64,000 nucleotides of DNA from Hymenopus coronatus (lineage: Eukaryota > Arthropoda > Insecta > Mantodea > Hymenopodidae): the NCBI GenBank assembly GCA_030762935.1, contig CM060890.1:69430265-69494264 (forward strand). The letters run 5' to 3'. Of the stretch, positions 10,841 to 22,649 are shown piece after piece. A model generated the notes under the pieces. That model did not search any database. It was not told where the DNA came from and was given only the letters and a program-made list of their open reading frames with translations. Made by a program: the position numbers and the translations under genes. Position 1 is the first letter of the stretch. Each line of letters starts with the position of its first letter.

Positions 10841-11437
10841 TCTGGTGATCCATTCTCATGACTTTCGCTATTTATTCTGTAACAAACGAATCTTACAAAA
10901 GTTTACTCTTATATTTGCTTCATGCCAATCTAGATTGAAAATTAGCAGAAATGTCTTATAGCTTAGTTCCTTATAAGAAGAAAGAAAATAAGGGAATACA
11001 TTAGGTTAAAGCAATACTCAAATATTGTAATAGCCGTTTGCTATGTGATTGATATTCGGTTTACAATACATAACTAATAGTATAAAATAAGAAAATGGAT
11101 GACAAATTCCCGTTGATAAAAGCTTAAAATTGAAACCAATAATAAATAGATTTTCCGAAATGGTTAACCTCACAAAAAATGTTATAGAATATATATTTTG
11201 TGAGAGCTAAATTTTTAGGTAGAAGTTTTTGTCTATCTCTTACGGTTTACCAGTTATGCGAAAATAATACAGAAAGAAAAGTTCATCAGAGACTATTGCC
11301 AGAAATTCAAGATATAAATTTATTTCCCAGTAAATGTGTTTATTATACAGTTCATTAATCAAAATTGTTAGTCATTTTTGAGAAAAACAATATTTTTTTA
11401 TTTTTTTCCATGTAAAATGTAGTTTGTGTAAGGTGAT
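10841..11437 (+). mobile_element. HPR copy 2, hairpin end missing
   Basis: It starts with TCTGGTGATCCATTCTCATG and follows the HPR order through TCTCTTACGGTTTACCAGTTATG and AATCAAAATTGTTAG to the G-rich tract, then stops. It is well diverged, with many small indels. Confidence 0.75.
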
Positions 11438-11769
11438 ACTATTGATCTATTATTAACGAACCTGACACAAGTGAAAAAAATGTAGCTCATAGAAGTAATC
11501 TTCCAAGAGGGCAAATATGATTGTTGCATGTGCTCTTTTGGAACCAATATTTGATAAGAAACACAAAATACAGCAAAAAAATTCAATAGTAGAAAACATT
11601 TAACAAATGGGAAGAAAGTTGGACTATAAGTGAAAAGATGTGAAAACAAAGTTGGCGACAGAAACGGATAGATTGAGAAGGAGCATGGGAATATCAAGAA
11701 TTTAACTTATCGGAAATGATAATATAAGACTGTAAATGGATGCATAAGGGACTATGATAGATGTTTTAG

Positions 11770-12002
11770 AAGTAAGTACTTTAAATTGACATGGGTAGTA
11801 AAGAGAATGAAGGAAGAAAGATTGCAATATAGGGACATTATCTGTACAGCTTCAGGGAGAAGAAATCAAGGAAGGGCACGCTTGGCACAGATGGATGAAG
11901 TCAGAAAGCTATGCAGGGAAGAGGATTATAAGGAGAATGGCAAGATAACTTGGAAAAATTCAACCATAGCAAAACAGAGATCATATAAAGGAAGTATGTA
12001 GT
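11770..12002 (+). pseudogene. LINE reverse-transcriptase C-terminal tail fragment
   Basis: The frame carries GRRNQGRARLAQMDEVRKL and EENGKITWKNSTIAKQRSY-like sequence. This fits the common C-terminal tail of arthropod non-LTR retrotransposon ORF2 proteins (RRxGRPRxxWMDxIR, then WxxxIAxxRxxW). Only this tail is seen; the RT core is absent. The call rests on remembered family pattern, not a search. Confidence 0.5.
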
Positions 12003-12004
12003 GC

Positions 12005-12345
12005 AATCAATAAAACATATTATAGATGCGTACCGTGTAAGTGCGTGTGTGTATATATACAATGGACATGTACAATTATGCACGTGTATATCTACTGTGG
12101 AGGGGTAGTTTTAATTATCATATTATACTAAGGATGTGTACTTAACAATACTGTATCCGTATCTCCTAAAAAACTTGTATAAAAACCTCTGGTAGGGTTT
12201 TTATTATCGGTATGTAGGTTTACCTGATGAAAGGCAAAACTGATTTCGTCCAATAATATTCCTTTTCCATTTATGTAATGCCTTTTCAGTAGCTTTCTAT
12301 TCTGTTAATAAATTTATATTTCGTATATGCGTGGCCAACTAGCTA
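12005..12345. other. Spacer, no gene seen
   Basis: AT-rich with a short GT-rich run near 12040-12060. It could include the 3' UTR of the LINE fragment. Confidence 0.3.
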
Positions 12346-13199
12346 TTACTTTCTCTATACGCACCATGTACATAGTGTATAGAGAAGGTATTCCACTCCA
12401 CCCAAAAATTCGATACCGATATTTCACCGGAAATATATGTTTTACTGTCCTCTGTATCCTAAAATATATTTTCAGAAAAAGGTCCGTGTGTGTGTCCGTG
12501 TGTCTGTGAACACGATAACTCAAAAACGAAAAGTCGGTAAAATACCAAACTTGGTATTTAAATTTAGTATCTTCCAGGGATGCGACACCAAGATTTTGAG
12601 AAAAATCCCCCCACACCAAACCACCCTTTACATGGAACTTTTTTCGAAAATTTTGATTTTCTAAAAAATGGCTCTAACGATGTTGATTAAAATATTGTAT
12701 ACTAAAATGTTTACCTCACAAATAAAATGTATATTTTGAATTTTCTGGGAATAGCCTCTGAAGAATCTTTTACTCTGGGTAAATTTTACGGAGTTTTGCA
12801 TAACTACTAAACCGTAAGAGATGGACAAAACTTACCACACAACAAATGTAGAGCACTTTAAAACATACAGTGTCTGTTAAATACATTTTTTTCGTGGAGT
12901 TGATAGTTTTTGAGATATTCCTTGTTTTTGGTTTCAGCTATAAAAAAACATACTTTTTTCATACAGGACTTTGTGAACTCGTGTCCATACAAACAAATGA
13001 ACTTCATTCACATAGCAACCTTCACTTTAACCTATGGTACTCTTTATTTCGTTTCTACTTACAAGGAAGCAAGTAATAAGACTATTTCTGCTATTTTTTT
13101 CTCGAGTAGCAGGAAGTAAATAGAAGCATAAGCTTTTTAACAATAATTTATTGCAGAGTTGTAGAGAAAGTCATGTGAATGGAACACATCAGATTTTTT
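12346..13199 (-). mobile_element. HPR copy 3, full length
   Basis: Well preserved. The hairpin arm CTTTCTCTATACGCACCATG pairs with the arm ending ATAGAGAAGG. The internal near-palindrome is at 12540-12559. It ends GAATGGAACACATCAGAT. Confidence 0.85.
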
Positions 13200-13690
13200 T
13201 TAAGATATAATTTAATTTGGATGCACTCTTTTCTCAGGCGATTAGTGCAGGGAGTGGGTTGATACCGAATAAACAAGACAAGTTTTAGAATTAAATAATA
13301 GCGTTTTATTTCGCCTTCGAACTTTGTGAAACACAAATTCAATTCATTTAACACGTCCATTAATTTGACACATACCTTCCTAAGCGAAGATATTCCTTTA
13401 AGAGATTAGCTATTTTCTTAATTTACACGCTATATCACCGTGATATTCAATGACAAATACACTACTCCGTCTTAAGCAAACATTAAACAAAATCAGGAGA
13501 CAATGTATTCCTAATTCATTTGTTCTTTCCATAAGGAAACAGGATTATAAACATTCATATATATTTTTTCATCGTTGATCATTTAACCGTAGATCTTCTT
13601 TTTTAATCACTAATAATACAAATTACAAGTAGTCACATAAAATTGCACGGTTACACAATAACCTTTCGTTGAACTGGTTAATTAAACAAA
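13200..13690. other. Spacer between two oppositely oriented HPR copies
   Basis: Copies 3 and 4 face each other with their non-hairpin ends, and this 490-bp AT-rich spacer holds no recognised gene. Confidence 0.35.
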
Positions 13691-13691
13691 T

Positions 13692-14531
13692 ATAATGTGC
13701 TCCATTCATATGTGACTTTCTCTACATCTCTGCAACAAATTATTGTTAAAAAGGTTAAGCTTCTATTTGCGTCATACTAATCGAGAAAATATTAGCAGAA
13801 ATCGTCTTATGACTTGCCTCCATGCAATGGATAGAGGTCAAAACTAAACTCAGGTGCAGATTAGAAACTTGCACATGCAAAACTTGTGGTAGAAGCGAAA
13901 ATAGGGAGCACTATAAGTTAAAGTGATAGTCAGTAGCTGGTTGCTAAGTGACTGAAGTTCCTTTGTTTATATGGTCAGGAGTTGACAAATTCCTGTATGA
14001 GAAAAGTATAAGTTTTAAAGCTGAAACCAATAACCAGGAATATCTATAAACGACCTACTCCACGAAAAAATGGACAGGATATAAATTGTGTGATTCATCG
14101 TGCTCTACTTTTATGTGTAGTTAGTTTTTGTCCATCTCATACGTTTACCAGTTATGCAAAAAGTCATCCAGAATAAGGCTCTCTTTAGAGGCTATTCTCA
14201 GAAAATTCAAGATATACATTGCATTTGGCATGTTAATATCTTAAACATAAGAGATTTTAATCAAAATCGTTAGAGCCATTAGTGAGAAAATAAAAATTTT
14301 CGAAATTTTTTACACCTAAGGGTAGTTTGGGGTGGGAGGATTTTCTTTAAAATCTTCGTGTCGCATCATTGGAAGATACTGAACTTAAATATAACGTTTG
14401 GTATTTAACGGTCTTTTTAGCTATGCTGTCCACAGACACAGACACACACAGACCATTTTCTAAAATGCTTTTTTGGGTGGAATGCAATACCTTCTCTATA
14501 CACTATGTACATAGTACGTGTAGAGAAATTA
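13692..14531 (+). mobile_element. HPR copy 4, small internal deletion
   Basis: It starts ATAATGTGCTCCATTCATAT and ends with the hairpin CTTCTCTATACACTATGTAC...GTGTAGAGAAA. About 45 bp (the block with CCGGTGAAATCTC) is deleted just before the GGGTGGAATGCAATAC block. Confidence 0.8.
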
Positions 14532-14689
14532 AAAAAGACAATATTTTATCTAAATTCATCCCACTAAAAGAGTAGCATCTATTATGCAAATGTCTTCACA
14601 ATTTCTACATAATAGCAGCATGCTGTTGTAGCTTCTAGGCGGCATGTTGCAGTACTCACACTAGGAACTGGGGATGAATGCAGCAGTAT

Positions 14690-15400
14690 AACGCGGAAGC
14701 ATATTTCGAACGCTTATTCATTGACATAGCTGGGCCATTCCCCATGTCAGAAGGGGCAACAGGTATCTATTGGACGCCCAGGTCGCCAAGTGGCCGGATG
14801 TATCGTTAACCAGGAGCCAAAACCATTGCGAACTGTCTCGTGGAAGATCTGTTTAGACGATAAAGGATACCAATAGAGCTATACAGTAATCAGGGCACCA
14901 AATTTTGAGTCAACCTCATGAGAGAAACTCTGGGGTGATTTGGAGTACAAAAGCTCGCACAACACTTCTTCGCCCACAGTCAGACGGCATGGTTGAGCAG
15001 TACATCAAGACTCTAGAAGAACATTTGAGGAAGGTTGTGGGCACTTAACACAGAAGGAGATGTGGGGATGCCTACTGCTCTTCGACCCACAACAACAATG
15101 GATTGACACCGGCAAGTTTGGTCTTTAACAGACAACTGCGTTTACCATATGATCTGTTGTTCGGGCTACCTCCTGGGGCAGAACAGCCAGCAGTTGACTA
15201 TGCGATGTATCTCGTAGACTGATCCCATGACATGCATGAGATCGCCGTCAAAACATCCATGTGAGTGGTCGGAGGAGGACCCGTTATGACCGACAGGCCA
15301 ACAGCCGAGCTTTCCAACGTGGAGATATTCTCTACCCGCCCCAAGGGATGCTGCCCCAAGCTTCAGCAACCGTGGCAAGGGCCATACGTGGTAAATGTTA
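14690..15400 (+). pseudogene. Ty3/gypsy integrase region, broken
   Basis: Translated pieces in shifting frames give FIDIAGPFPMSEGATG (first catalytic Asp region), SNQGTKF followed by a stop (the usual middle Asp is Asn), RPQSDGMVEQYIKTLEEHLR, NNGLTPASLVFNRQLRLPYD and GDILYPP (the C-terminal domain side). The order matches the integrase catalytic core and C-terminus of gypsy-type pol. Frameshifts, stops and the lost Asp show it is dead. Protease, RT and RNase H are not seen upstream. An LTR-like sequence follows directly. Confidence 0.75.
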
Positions 15401-15404
15401 AATG

Positions 15405-15680
15405 ATGATGTCTACGGATCTTCTTGAAGAAACTGGTAGTTCATTTAGTTCAGCTGCGATGTCACTGATCAGGACAACCAGCCCTCAGGAAGAAGCAATG
15501 CGACAGTGCCACTTCGGCTTCCACAAGCTTCCAGAAAATTCTGACGCTAGCTATAAAAGGAGGAAGAATTGCAAGTCGTGTGTTACTAGAGTGTTAGTGA
15601 GCAGTGACTTGCAAGCCGTCAAATGTCTATATGTCGAAGCGTCTAATGAATCAAAATTTTAAGGCAATAAGGACATTAGT
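15405..15680 (+). repeat. 3' LTR of the gypsy remnant
   Basis: It directly follows the integrase end. It contains a TATA-like GCTATAAAAGGAGG (about 15550) and a late AAGGCAATAAGGACAT word where a polyadenylation signal would be expected. It shares ordered words with the LTR-like sequence at 4690-4985. The exact TG...CA ends are not certain. The 86-codon frame inside (15402-15662) is incidental. Confidence 0.55.
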
Positions 15681-15699
15681 TGCACTATATAATTTGTCA

Positions 15700-17020
15700 A
15701 TGGATATTGCTTTGGCACAGCATTTTAATAGATAAGATAATCAAATAAATGTGAAAATCAACTGGCTTACAGTAGTAATGAAAATTTAAATTATTTTACG
15801 TTATACTCAAAAGTACAGTTACAAAAAGAGGGAAACGTAGTTGATTCGTTCTACTCTATTAACAGATGTTTTTATCACTGTATAGTGTTTTAATTATCAG
15901 AGTGATTTGATGTGTTTTGCGCAGCCATAAAATCTGTATAACGGATTGGCAAAAAGCATTTGAAGCTCCCAAGCGTAATGAGGTGTTTACAAAGAGAGAA
16001 AACAGGATGCACTAAAATATACGTGGTTATTCTGTGGTTGGCATTTCAATCTAACTTAACTATTTTGTTACCTGTTTAACTAGTGTACACACAACTTAAA
16101 TATTTATGTCTCACACATCTACCAGCCGAAGTGGAAATTACTGAGTTTTTGAGCATTGAACTAATAATATATTACATTTTGTTACGCAATATATGAACTA
16201 TTGTATTTTAAATTTCATTTTATACAATATTATGAATAAATAAAACATAATAAAATATTATATAACATGACAGGCATAGTGGTGATAGTGCAATATTTAA
16301 TCTGAGCTTTGACAATATTTATTGAAGTTGCTACTTTTATCTTGGCGGAAATACAAAAATCCAGTAATGAAAGATCATAAACTCAAAAAGTTTGCTATGT
16401 TACCCAATCGCTTATATTAATAACCGTGTATTAATGTTGAAGGAGCTAGGTCAATTGTATATCAAATTTCAAGATGATATAATTATGCAATCTGATATAT
16501 ACTTGTTTGCATCATTATTCAGTTGATATTGACAAACGTGCCAACGTAATTGGAATTAGGAATAATTGACCTCCAAAATTATAGCAATATTAAAGACATT
16601 CACAATAGAGAAAAACACCTTTCCTTTAATGGAAAATTTCCCAATCAAGGTTTTCTCGGTGACAAATTTGTTGCCTCATGCCAAGTATATTCGGATCCAC
16701 ATATGTCAACAGTACTTTCTTGTCTGTATTATAGTGTACAACCAACTCTCAGATCTGAAACCTTGAAGCGTCCTCTACTTGTGTGTTATGATTTTGTGGA
16801 TCAAAATTTTTGAAAATTACTGAGGGAAAACGGTTTTTGTGTACTTAGACTAATTATTTTGCTCTGTCTAATTGGATCATATTCCGTTTTTGAATGCCTC
16901 CATTACTCAATTTTGTTTTTGTTTTTCCGATGCTCACATCGAAATTCACACTTCTCATTTTTATTTTCTTGAGCATCACTTAATTATTAGACAGAGATGC
17001 TAGATCTTATAGTTCATCCA
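15700..17020. other. AT-rich, no gene seen
   Basis: Two overlapping short frames near 16550-16813 match no family. No repeats beyond low-complexity AT were noticed. Confidence 0.4.
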
Positions 17021-17022
17021 AA

Positions 17023-17066
17023 AATTGAACACTGAGATTTCACCGGAAATTTTATTCAAATAATTA
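17023..17066 (-). mobile_element. HPR fragment
   Basis: CATCCAAAAATTGAACACTG followed by AGATTTCACCGGAAAT matches only the block next to the HPR hairpin; both sides are truncated. Confidence 0.6.
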
Positions 17067-17470
17067 ATATATTAATTAACTATAATTAGTTATTTAATAA
17101 TTAAACTGGTTATAAATATTCACTTAATGAAACTATATTGCAATATAATAGTGAAGGAACTCTTGCCCTTATATTGATGTTATAAATGATGATTGGATGT
17201 CCATTATAATTTATATATGAACATCAATATCAGGTATCAATAAGAAGTGGCATAATCCCAATTTTATTTTAATGCGATTTCCTGAGGATGCGTAAGGAAG
17301 AGTGTGAGAAAGCATACTCACAAACAAATATCATAACATCTAAATCTTTTAGAATAATGTGAAGCTTCCCACCAGCATTTGAAATAAAAATTGTATTACT
17401 GCTGAACGATTTGAGCTTTTCCCTGCATTTTAAGGTCAATGGTTTTAAAAAGAACTAAAAATAAGAATAT

Positions 17471-18340
17471 CCTTATGCATATACAATGTATATAGTAGAA
17501 GGTATTATATTCCACCCGTAAACTCTATCTCAAGATTTCATAGGAAATATGTTATGAGGGCCACTTAGAGCTAAAACAACATTTTTAGAAAAAGGCCCTG
17601 TGTGAATGGATGTGTTCTATCGTAATAATATTAACTAACTTTTTAGTTATTGAAAATCGTGAAAAATATCCCATTTGCATAGCTCAAAAACGAAAAGTCT
17701 GTTAAATACCAAACTAGGTATTTATTTTTAGTACCTTCCATGGATACAATACAACATTTTGAAAGGAAATCTGTGCCCCAAAGTACCCTTTACGTCGAAA
17801 ATTTGGTTCTTCTCAAAAATAGCTCTAAGGATTTTAATTAAAAGTCTATATATTAAAGATTCTGGCACGACAAACAAAGTAAATATATTCACTGTTCCTA
17901 GAATAGCCTCTGAATAACATTTTATTCTGGTTGAATTTTTCTGAATTTCACATAACTAGCGAATTAATAGAAAGAAAAAGACTTACTACAAAACTATAGG
18001 GCTCATTAAAGCATATGGTTTCTCATACACTTTTTTATGATAAGTTGACAATTTAAAAATATTCTTTGTTAGCTTTTCTTAAAAGGAAAGTCATCTTTCC
18101 TTTCATCTCTGTTGTTTTACTGCAGGCCATGCAAACCGAACCGAACTTCGATCGTTCCACATAGAGACCAACTTGTTGCTTTAGCCTAGTATATTTCATT
18201 ATTTCCTTTTTACTTATAAAGTTCAGTTAATGCTAATGTTTATCTTGATTAATATGATATAGACAAAATACTAATCTTTTGTTTAAATATATTTATATGC
18301 AATGGCTAGAGAAAGTTAACCGAACGGAAACATCAGATGT
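17471..18340 (-). mobile_element. HPR copy 5, diverged full length
   Basis: The hairpin is degraded (CATATACAATGTATATAGTA), but the order of all later blocks is retained, ending at GGAAACATCAGATGT. Older in appearance than copies 1 and 3. Confidence 0.7.
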
Positions 18341-18738
18341 ATAAGAATTCAATCATTTGAGTGTAATATCATCAGGATACTTTTCGTATGAATAACAACA
18401 CTAAACAGATCTTTTCCCACATGTGTCCAAGCTTTCTAAGTACTGATAAATCGTGTGCTTTATTAGCTGCTTGTATTTAAATATGGCAGCTTCTATTAAA
18501 AAAAAGGAATCCATTAAGTACCTTAGCATGCATACTTTGAATACCCACTATTCTTATTCATTGATTTTCCACAATAGCTGCTTAAATTGTGAAGCTCGGG
18601 ACTTGAGGACTTACGACATTGTAAGTTGACATTGGGGTATGTCATCTCAAAACAATTTAAGATCTTATTGTGGTTTATTGGAGAAAATGTTGGTCAGTTA
18701 GTGAATGCTACACCGCGTCGGCATCTTACCATGATAAT

Positions 18739-18797
18739 TCAGTGGTTAGAGCAATCGACGGAGACCGTGAGAGATCCGTGGTTCAAAGTATCAGTCC
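18739..18797 (+). mobile_element. tRNA-like SINE head
   Basis: CAGTGGTTAGAGCAATCGAC (A-box-like) and CGTGGTTCAAAGTATC (B-box-like) stand at tRNA spacing. No body was assigned. Confidence 0.4.
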
Positions 18798-18842
18798 TGC
18801 TTCACCTACCCAATAAATGTATTGTTTACAAACTATAGGGCT

Positions 18843-19045
18843 ATCGTGGCAGAATGATAGATCTGTCACTTCCCATCTAGGCAATTCGGTTTCAATCTCA
18901 GCTTACGGCACATGGAATTTGAGGTAGATAAGCGGCGTCTTGGTTAGTGTACTTTGGCCACTCCGGTTTCTCCCGCCATTCATTCCTTCCGTTGCTAAAT
19001 CACCACCTTTCCTTTAATCTATTTCGATTTATTTCATATAGCATC
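18843..19045 (+). mobile_element. SINE with tRNA-like head and CCGGTTTC core
   Basis: A head with GTGGCAGAATGATAGATCTG and CGGTTTCAATCTCAGC is followed by AAGCGGCGTCTTGG and CCACTCCGGTTTCTCCCGCC. The core resembles that of SINE-M but the head differs, so it may be a related subfamily. Confidence 0.5.
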
Positions 19046-19049
19046 TACT

Positions 19050-19330
19050 TTCTCAGGTTCATACCAGGCATTGGGCAGATCCTTAGATTCTCTATCTGAT
19101 CCAGAGCCATGTATGCTTCTCAACAGATATCAACTCATGTAAGTTATGGGGGTTGTATATAGGAAGGCAACCAGGCGAAGAAACGGAGGAAAAACTTTCA
19201 AAACAAAAGATTTCTCCACCTGCTTATTTATTGTACAGTTGGAAGTTGTTAAAAGGATGTTTTAAAAAAGTAATTTTTATATAGACTCATGTGAGAAAAC
19301 ATTCAATAAAAAGACTGTGAGCCTGTTTTC
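19050..19330. other. No gene seen
   Basis: This may include the 3' part of the preceding SINE; no terminus is clear. Confidence 0.3.
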
Positions 19331-19331
19331 T

Positions 19332-19599
19332 CTATAAAGCGCAGCCATGTCCAAACCTGCGGGTCCCAATGGCTCGCCAAGGCATCTCGCTTTGGTACTT
19401 TGGTAGTGCAGGAGATTGTGGGTTTGAGTCCCGCCTTGGGCATGGGTAATATATGTTTGCGTATGTGTGTGTGTAAAAAGAAGAAAACAGAAATTTAGTA
19501 ATCATACAGCAAACAAAATAAAACAATTAGGTAAATAAAAGTAGGGTATACAGCGCCGGAGTCCCGACAAGACTCCGGAACGGTATTAAAAAAAAAAAA
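19332..19599 (+). mobile_element. tRNA-derived SINE with GT-rich middle, 3' hairpin and A12 tail
   Basis: The head reads ATGGCTCGCCAAGGCATCTC and GTGGGTTTGAGTCCCGCC (A-box and B-box). A GTGTGTGTG stretch follows, then an 8-bp perfect hairpin CCGGAGTC/GACTCCGG with a 7-nt loop (19556-19578), then a 12-A tail (19588-19599). The hairpin near the tail could be the part recognised by a partner LINE reverse transcriptase; that is inference. Confidence 0.6.
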
Positions 19600-20450
19600 T
19601 GTTTCTTTTTGAAGACTACAATCTCACAATAGTCCTTCAGTCAAAGGCTGAGTCAGTCTGTCACGTGTACAATCACAACCAGTGACGGACACAACAGGCT
19701 ATTGAGTTAACGCATTAGAATTGAAAGTGCTTTCGTAAATCAAACCGCCACTGCAACACAATGCACATCTGAGTGGCACAGTCCGCATAAAGTGGAAAAG
19801 GGAATAGCCAACCTCCCCTCTTTCACGACCATTGGACATTGCGCAAATGTACTGTCATGATAATTAAGTATTTAAAGTTTTCACTTGATATATTCTACAT
19901 GTTAGAACTCTTACTAAGGTATTTTGATACAGCTTAGTTATATATGCCCTTAAGGCAATTATACCGAATTTCTCCCTCTCTCGAAATTCGTAATTACTCT
20001 ACTTCGTGCCAGGTCATCCATGAAACGACTCTCATCAGTGATGCTTTCCTTTCTGCTACACTTAATCTAGAGCAAATATGTTCGCTTATAGCAATTACCA
20101 ACATTGCATTTTGTTGCCTTGATCCTTAAATTTTGTGCACCAATTCACTAACTGTACTGCTTTTAGGTTCAAACATAATAATAGGAGTGAGAAGTTCTTT
20201 GCCTTCACTCTTTAAAAAAGTGGTTTAGAATCTCGTAATTTAAAAAAGCTATTTCATTTTTTTATACCCACATGATGTACTGGTACACATTGTAAGCAGT
20301 TTCCCTCTCATCCGCTCTAAGTAAATCTGGTAAACAGAGTATAAATTATGAGAACCCATGCTCTTCACTCTCATGGGGTAGAAACATCAATTAAAAATAT
20401 TACATTGCAATAAATACTATTCGAACAATACTAGTAAAAATAAAAACCAA
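19600..20450. other. No gene seen
   Basis: This is the spacer of the inverted duplication (with the preceding SINEs). Short frames only. Confidence 0.35.
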
Positions 20451-21220
20451 AATCTGATGTGCTCCATTCACATGATTTTGGATATCTGGTAAAAAACTAT
20501 TCTTGCTTAAAACTATTCTTTTGCCCATATTATGCTAATCGAGAAAAGAACATAACCAAAAGTGCCGTTATTACATAGTTCCCTATAAGTAAAAGGTAAA
20601 TAAGGGAATACACTAAGCTGAAGCTACTGTCAAATACTTTAAAATCTGCCGCTAAAAGATATTTATTGAAATTTGCTTTTCCTTTCATGATCAGGAGTAA
20701 GCAAAAGTGAGACGAAATGCACGAGTTTTAAGTATTTTTAAATTGAAACTAATAACAGAGAATATCTTTGTAAAGATTGGTTACCCAAAACACACGTATT
20801 CTGGTTTTCACTAGCTCTACTTTTTTGGTAGTACGGTTTATCATTTTTACAAAAGTCATCAAGTTGAGAAGGTCTTCAGAGGCTATTATCAACACTTCAG
20901 GATATATATTTTATTTTATAGTATATACATTATTTTAATATACGCCATTTTTGAGGAAATCGAGAATTTTGAAAAATGTTCCATATTAAATTGGTTTGGT
21001 GTGAAGGAATTTTACTTAAAATCTTGGTATCACATCCTTAGGAGTTGGAGAACTTAAATATCAGGTTTGGTATTTAACAGAATTTTCTGTTTTGAGTTAT
21101 TGTGTGCAAAGACATATACACAAATAAAACACACTGAAATCTTTGGGTCAAATTTTTGTGTTGAATGCAATACGTACCTTCCACTATGCACATTGTATGT
21201 ACTTACGTCCTATAGAAAGT
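20451..21220 (+). mobile_element. HPR copy 6, diverged
   Basis: It starts AATCTGATGTGCTCCATTCA and ends in a degraded hairpin near TCCTATAGAAAGTATAGG. It lacks part of the block before the hairpin. Confidence 0.7.
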
Positions 21221-21560
21221 ATAGGATATTTTTACTTTTAGTCCTTTTTAAAGGGATGGTGTCCTTAAAATACAGGAAACGAACGTTCAGCATTGATGTA
21301 AATTATATTTTAAATGTTGAAGGAAAGTTTAATTACATTATTTTAAAACATTTACAGATTATACAACCTTTTATTGTTACTTAATATTGATTTTGGTTTA
21401 TACTTGACAACCAATTATCATTTTTAAGGATAAGGGTTCCTTCACTATTTTACTAGCGTTCCTTTTAGTTTCAGTAGTTGAACATTTATAAACAAGTTAT
21501 TTAATAAATAACTAATTTTAATTAATAATATAAGTATTAAATATTTTAATAAACTTAGGA
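20451..21560 (-). repeat. Right arm of the large inverted duplication
   Basis: In reverse complement it repeats the order of 17023-18340: AT-rich block (21370-21560), linker (about 21220-21310), HPR. The linker matches well in TGAACG, TTTTAAGG and TTAAAAAGGACTAAAAGTAA. Confidence 0.6.
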
Positions 21561-21564
21561 GTAT

Positions 21565-22145
21565 TTATCACTTATTATAGCCAAGTCAACGATAGAGTAG
21601 AACGTATGAGATAATAAAGTGAAAAGTGGTTTAGACTGTCATAGTTTGCTTTTTTTTATCTTACCTGTGAATTAAAATAAACTGCTATACATTGTAATTA
21701 GTTTACTTCCCACAAAAGAGGATTTTTTTGTTCTAAGAAAGGAATGTTGATGGATTTGAGAGATTATAAAGCCATTACACCACATACTTAAGTTAAAATG
21801 AGAAATTCTGTGCTCTTTCAACCTGAACTTAAATAACAAGATATTAAATTTTAATAAATTCTATTCTGTGAATACTCATAAAGGAAAAAGTAACAAGATT
21901 GATTACCGAGCTTGTTATCTACAATGATATTTGCGACCAATTAAACTTGTTATTTCGCAACAATAAATAGCTATTTTACTTTCTCTACCACTTAACCATT
22001 GGTATTCAGTGGATTACTGAAAAAGTGGAAATCGTGGTTTAACGATTACTTTCTGAATTCTTTGAAAAATAAAAACGTTTTGTTTTAGAGAAATCTAATG
22101 TATTTGGTTTAATTGTTTTTTTCAGAAAGCCATGCGTAGGACAGG
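21565..22145. other. No gene seen
   Basis: AT-rich, no recognised element ends. Confidence 0.35.
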
Positions 22146-22148
22146 AGT

Positions 22149-22280
22149 TGAATAGGTAGAGTCAGACTGAAAAATTCAATGCCATAGCCGGGATTTGAAA
22201 CACGGATGTCCCGGTTCCGCTAGAGTGTGGTTCAAATCTCGGCTATGCATTGAACTTTTCGGTCAAACTGTACCTATCCA
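22149..22280. repeat. 53-bp inverted repeat with tRNA-like B-box
   Basis: The arm 22149-22202 pairs with 22227-22280 at most positions (for example TTCAATGCCATAGCCGGGAT against ATCTCGGCTATGCATTGAA), leaving a loop of about 24 nt. The right arm includes GTGGTTCAAATCTCGGC, a B-box-like word. It may be a head-to-head SINE fragment pair or a palindromic MITE. Confidence 0.65.
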
Positions 22281-22384
22281 AAATCTAATGTTTTACATTC
22301 ACGACTTGTTTGCCATTTCTGCAACAAACTATTTGTATATAGGCTTATTCCTCTTACAGTCAGAGGAATTTGATGTTTGCAGCG

Positions 22385-22604
22385 TTAAAACAGTTGCAGA
22401 ACTCAAGGGGGATATAACAAGTTAAAACCGCCAGTGGAGAACTGGGGAGACTAATCTTTGTTTTACCTATCTGGCGCAATAAGCGCCATTCGCTTGCCGC
22501 CATTGATGATAAGCAAGATTGGAAAAGTGAAAATCACTGTCGCTAATTCTCCACTGTTTGTTTTTAACTTGAAATAGACTCGTTGACTTCTGCAACCCCT
22601 TTAA
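22385..22604. mobile_element. Palindromic MITE, TTAA-flanked
   Basis: The left half GTTGCAGAACTCAAG...AAGTTAAAACC...CAGTGGAGAACT mirrors the right half AATTCTCCACTG...TTTTTAACTTG...GACTTCTGCAAC. TTAA stands on both sides (22385-22388 and 22601-22604), which would fit a piggyBac-type target, but the tetranucleotide is common in AT-rich DNA. There is no ORF. Confidence 0.5.
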
Positions 22605-22649
22605 AGCATAAAGGAATATCTGCATATATCAATTATGGGACACTTGGAC

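Larger units (their letters stand above)
17023..18340 (+). repeat. Left arm of a large inverted duplication
   Basis: Three blocks reappear in reverse complement and inverted order at 20451-21560: an AT-rich block with TTAGTTATTTAATAA and ATAGTGAAGGAACYCTT (17070-17180), a linker with CTGAACG...TTTTAAGG...ACTAAAAATAAGAATATCC (17400-17470), and an HPR copy (17471-18340). The match stops at the outer terminus of HPR. Arms are about 1.1-1.3 kb with a 2.1-kb spacer. Confidence 0.6.

Noticed and set aside
12221..12255. CTGATGA word suggesting a hammerhead ribozyme
   Set aside because: No GAAA partner at the right distance and no pairing helices.
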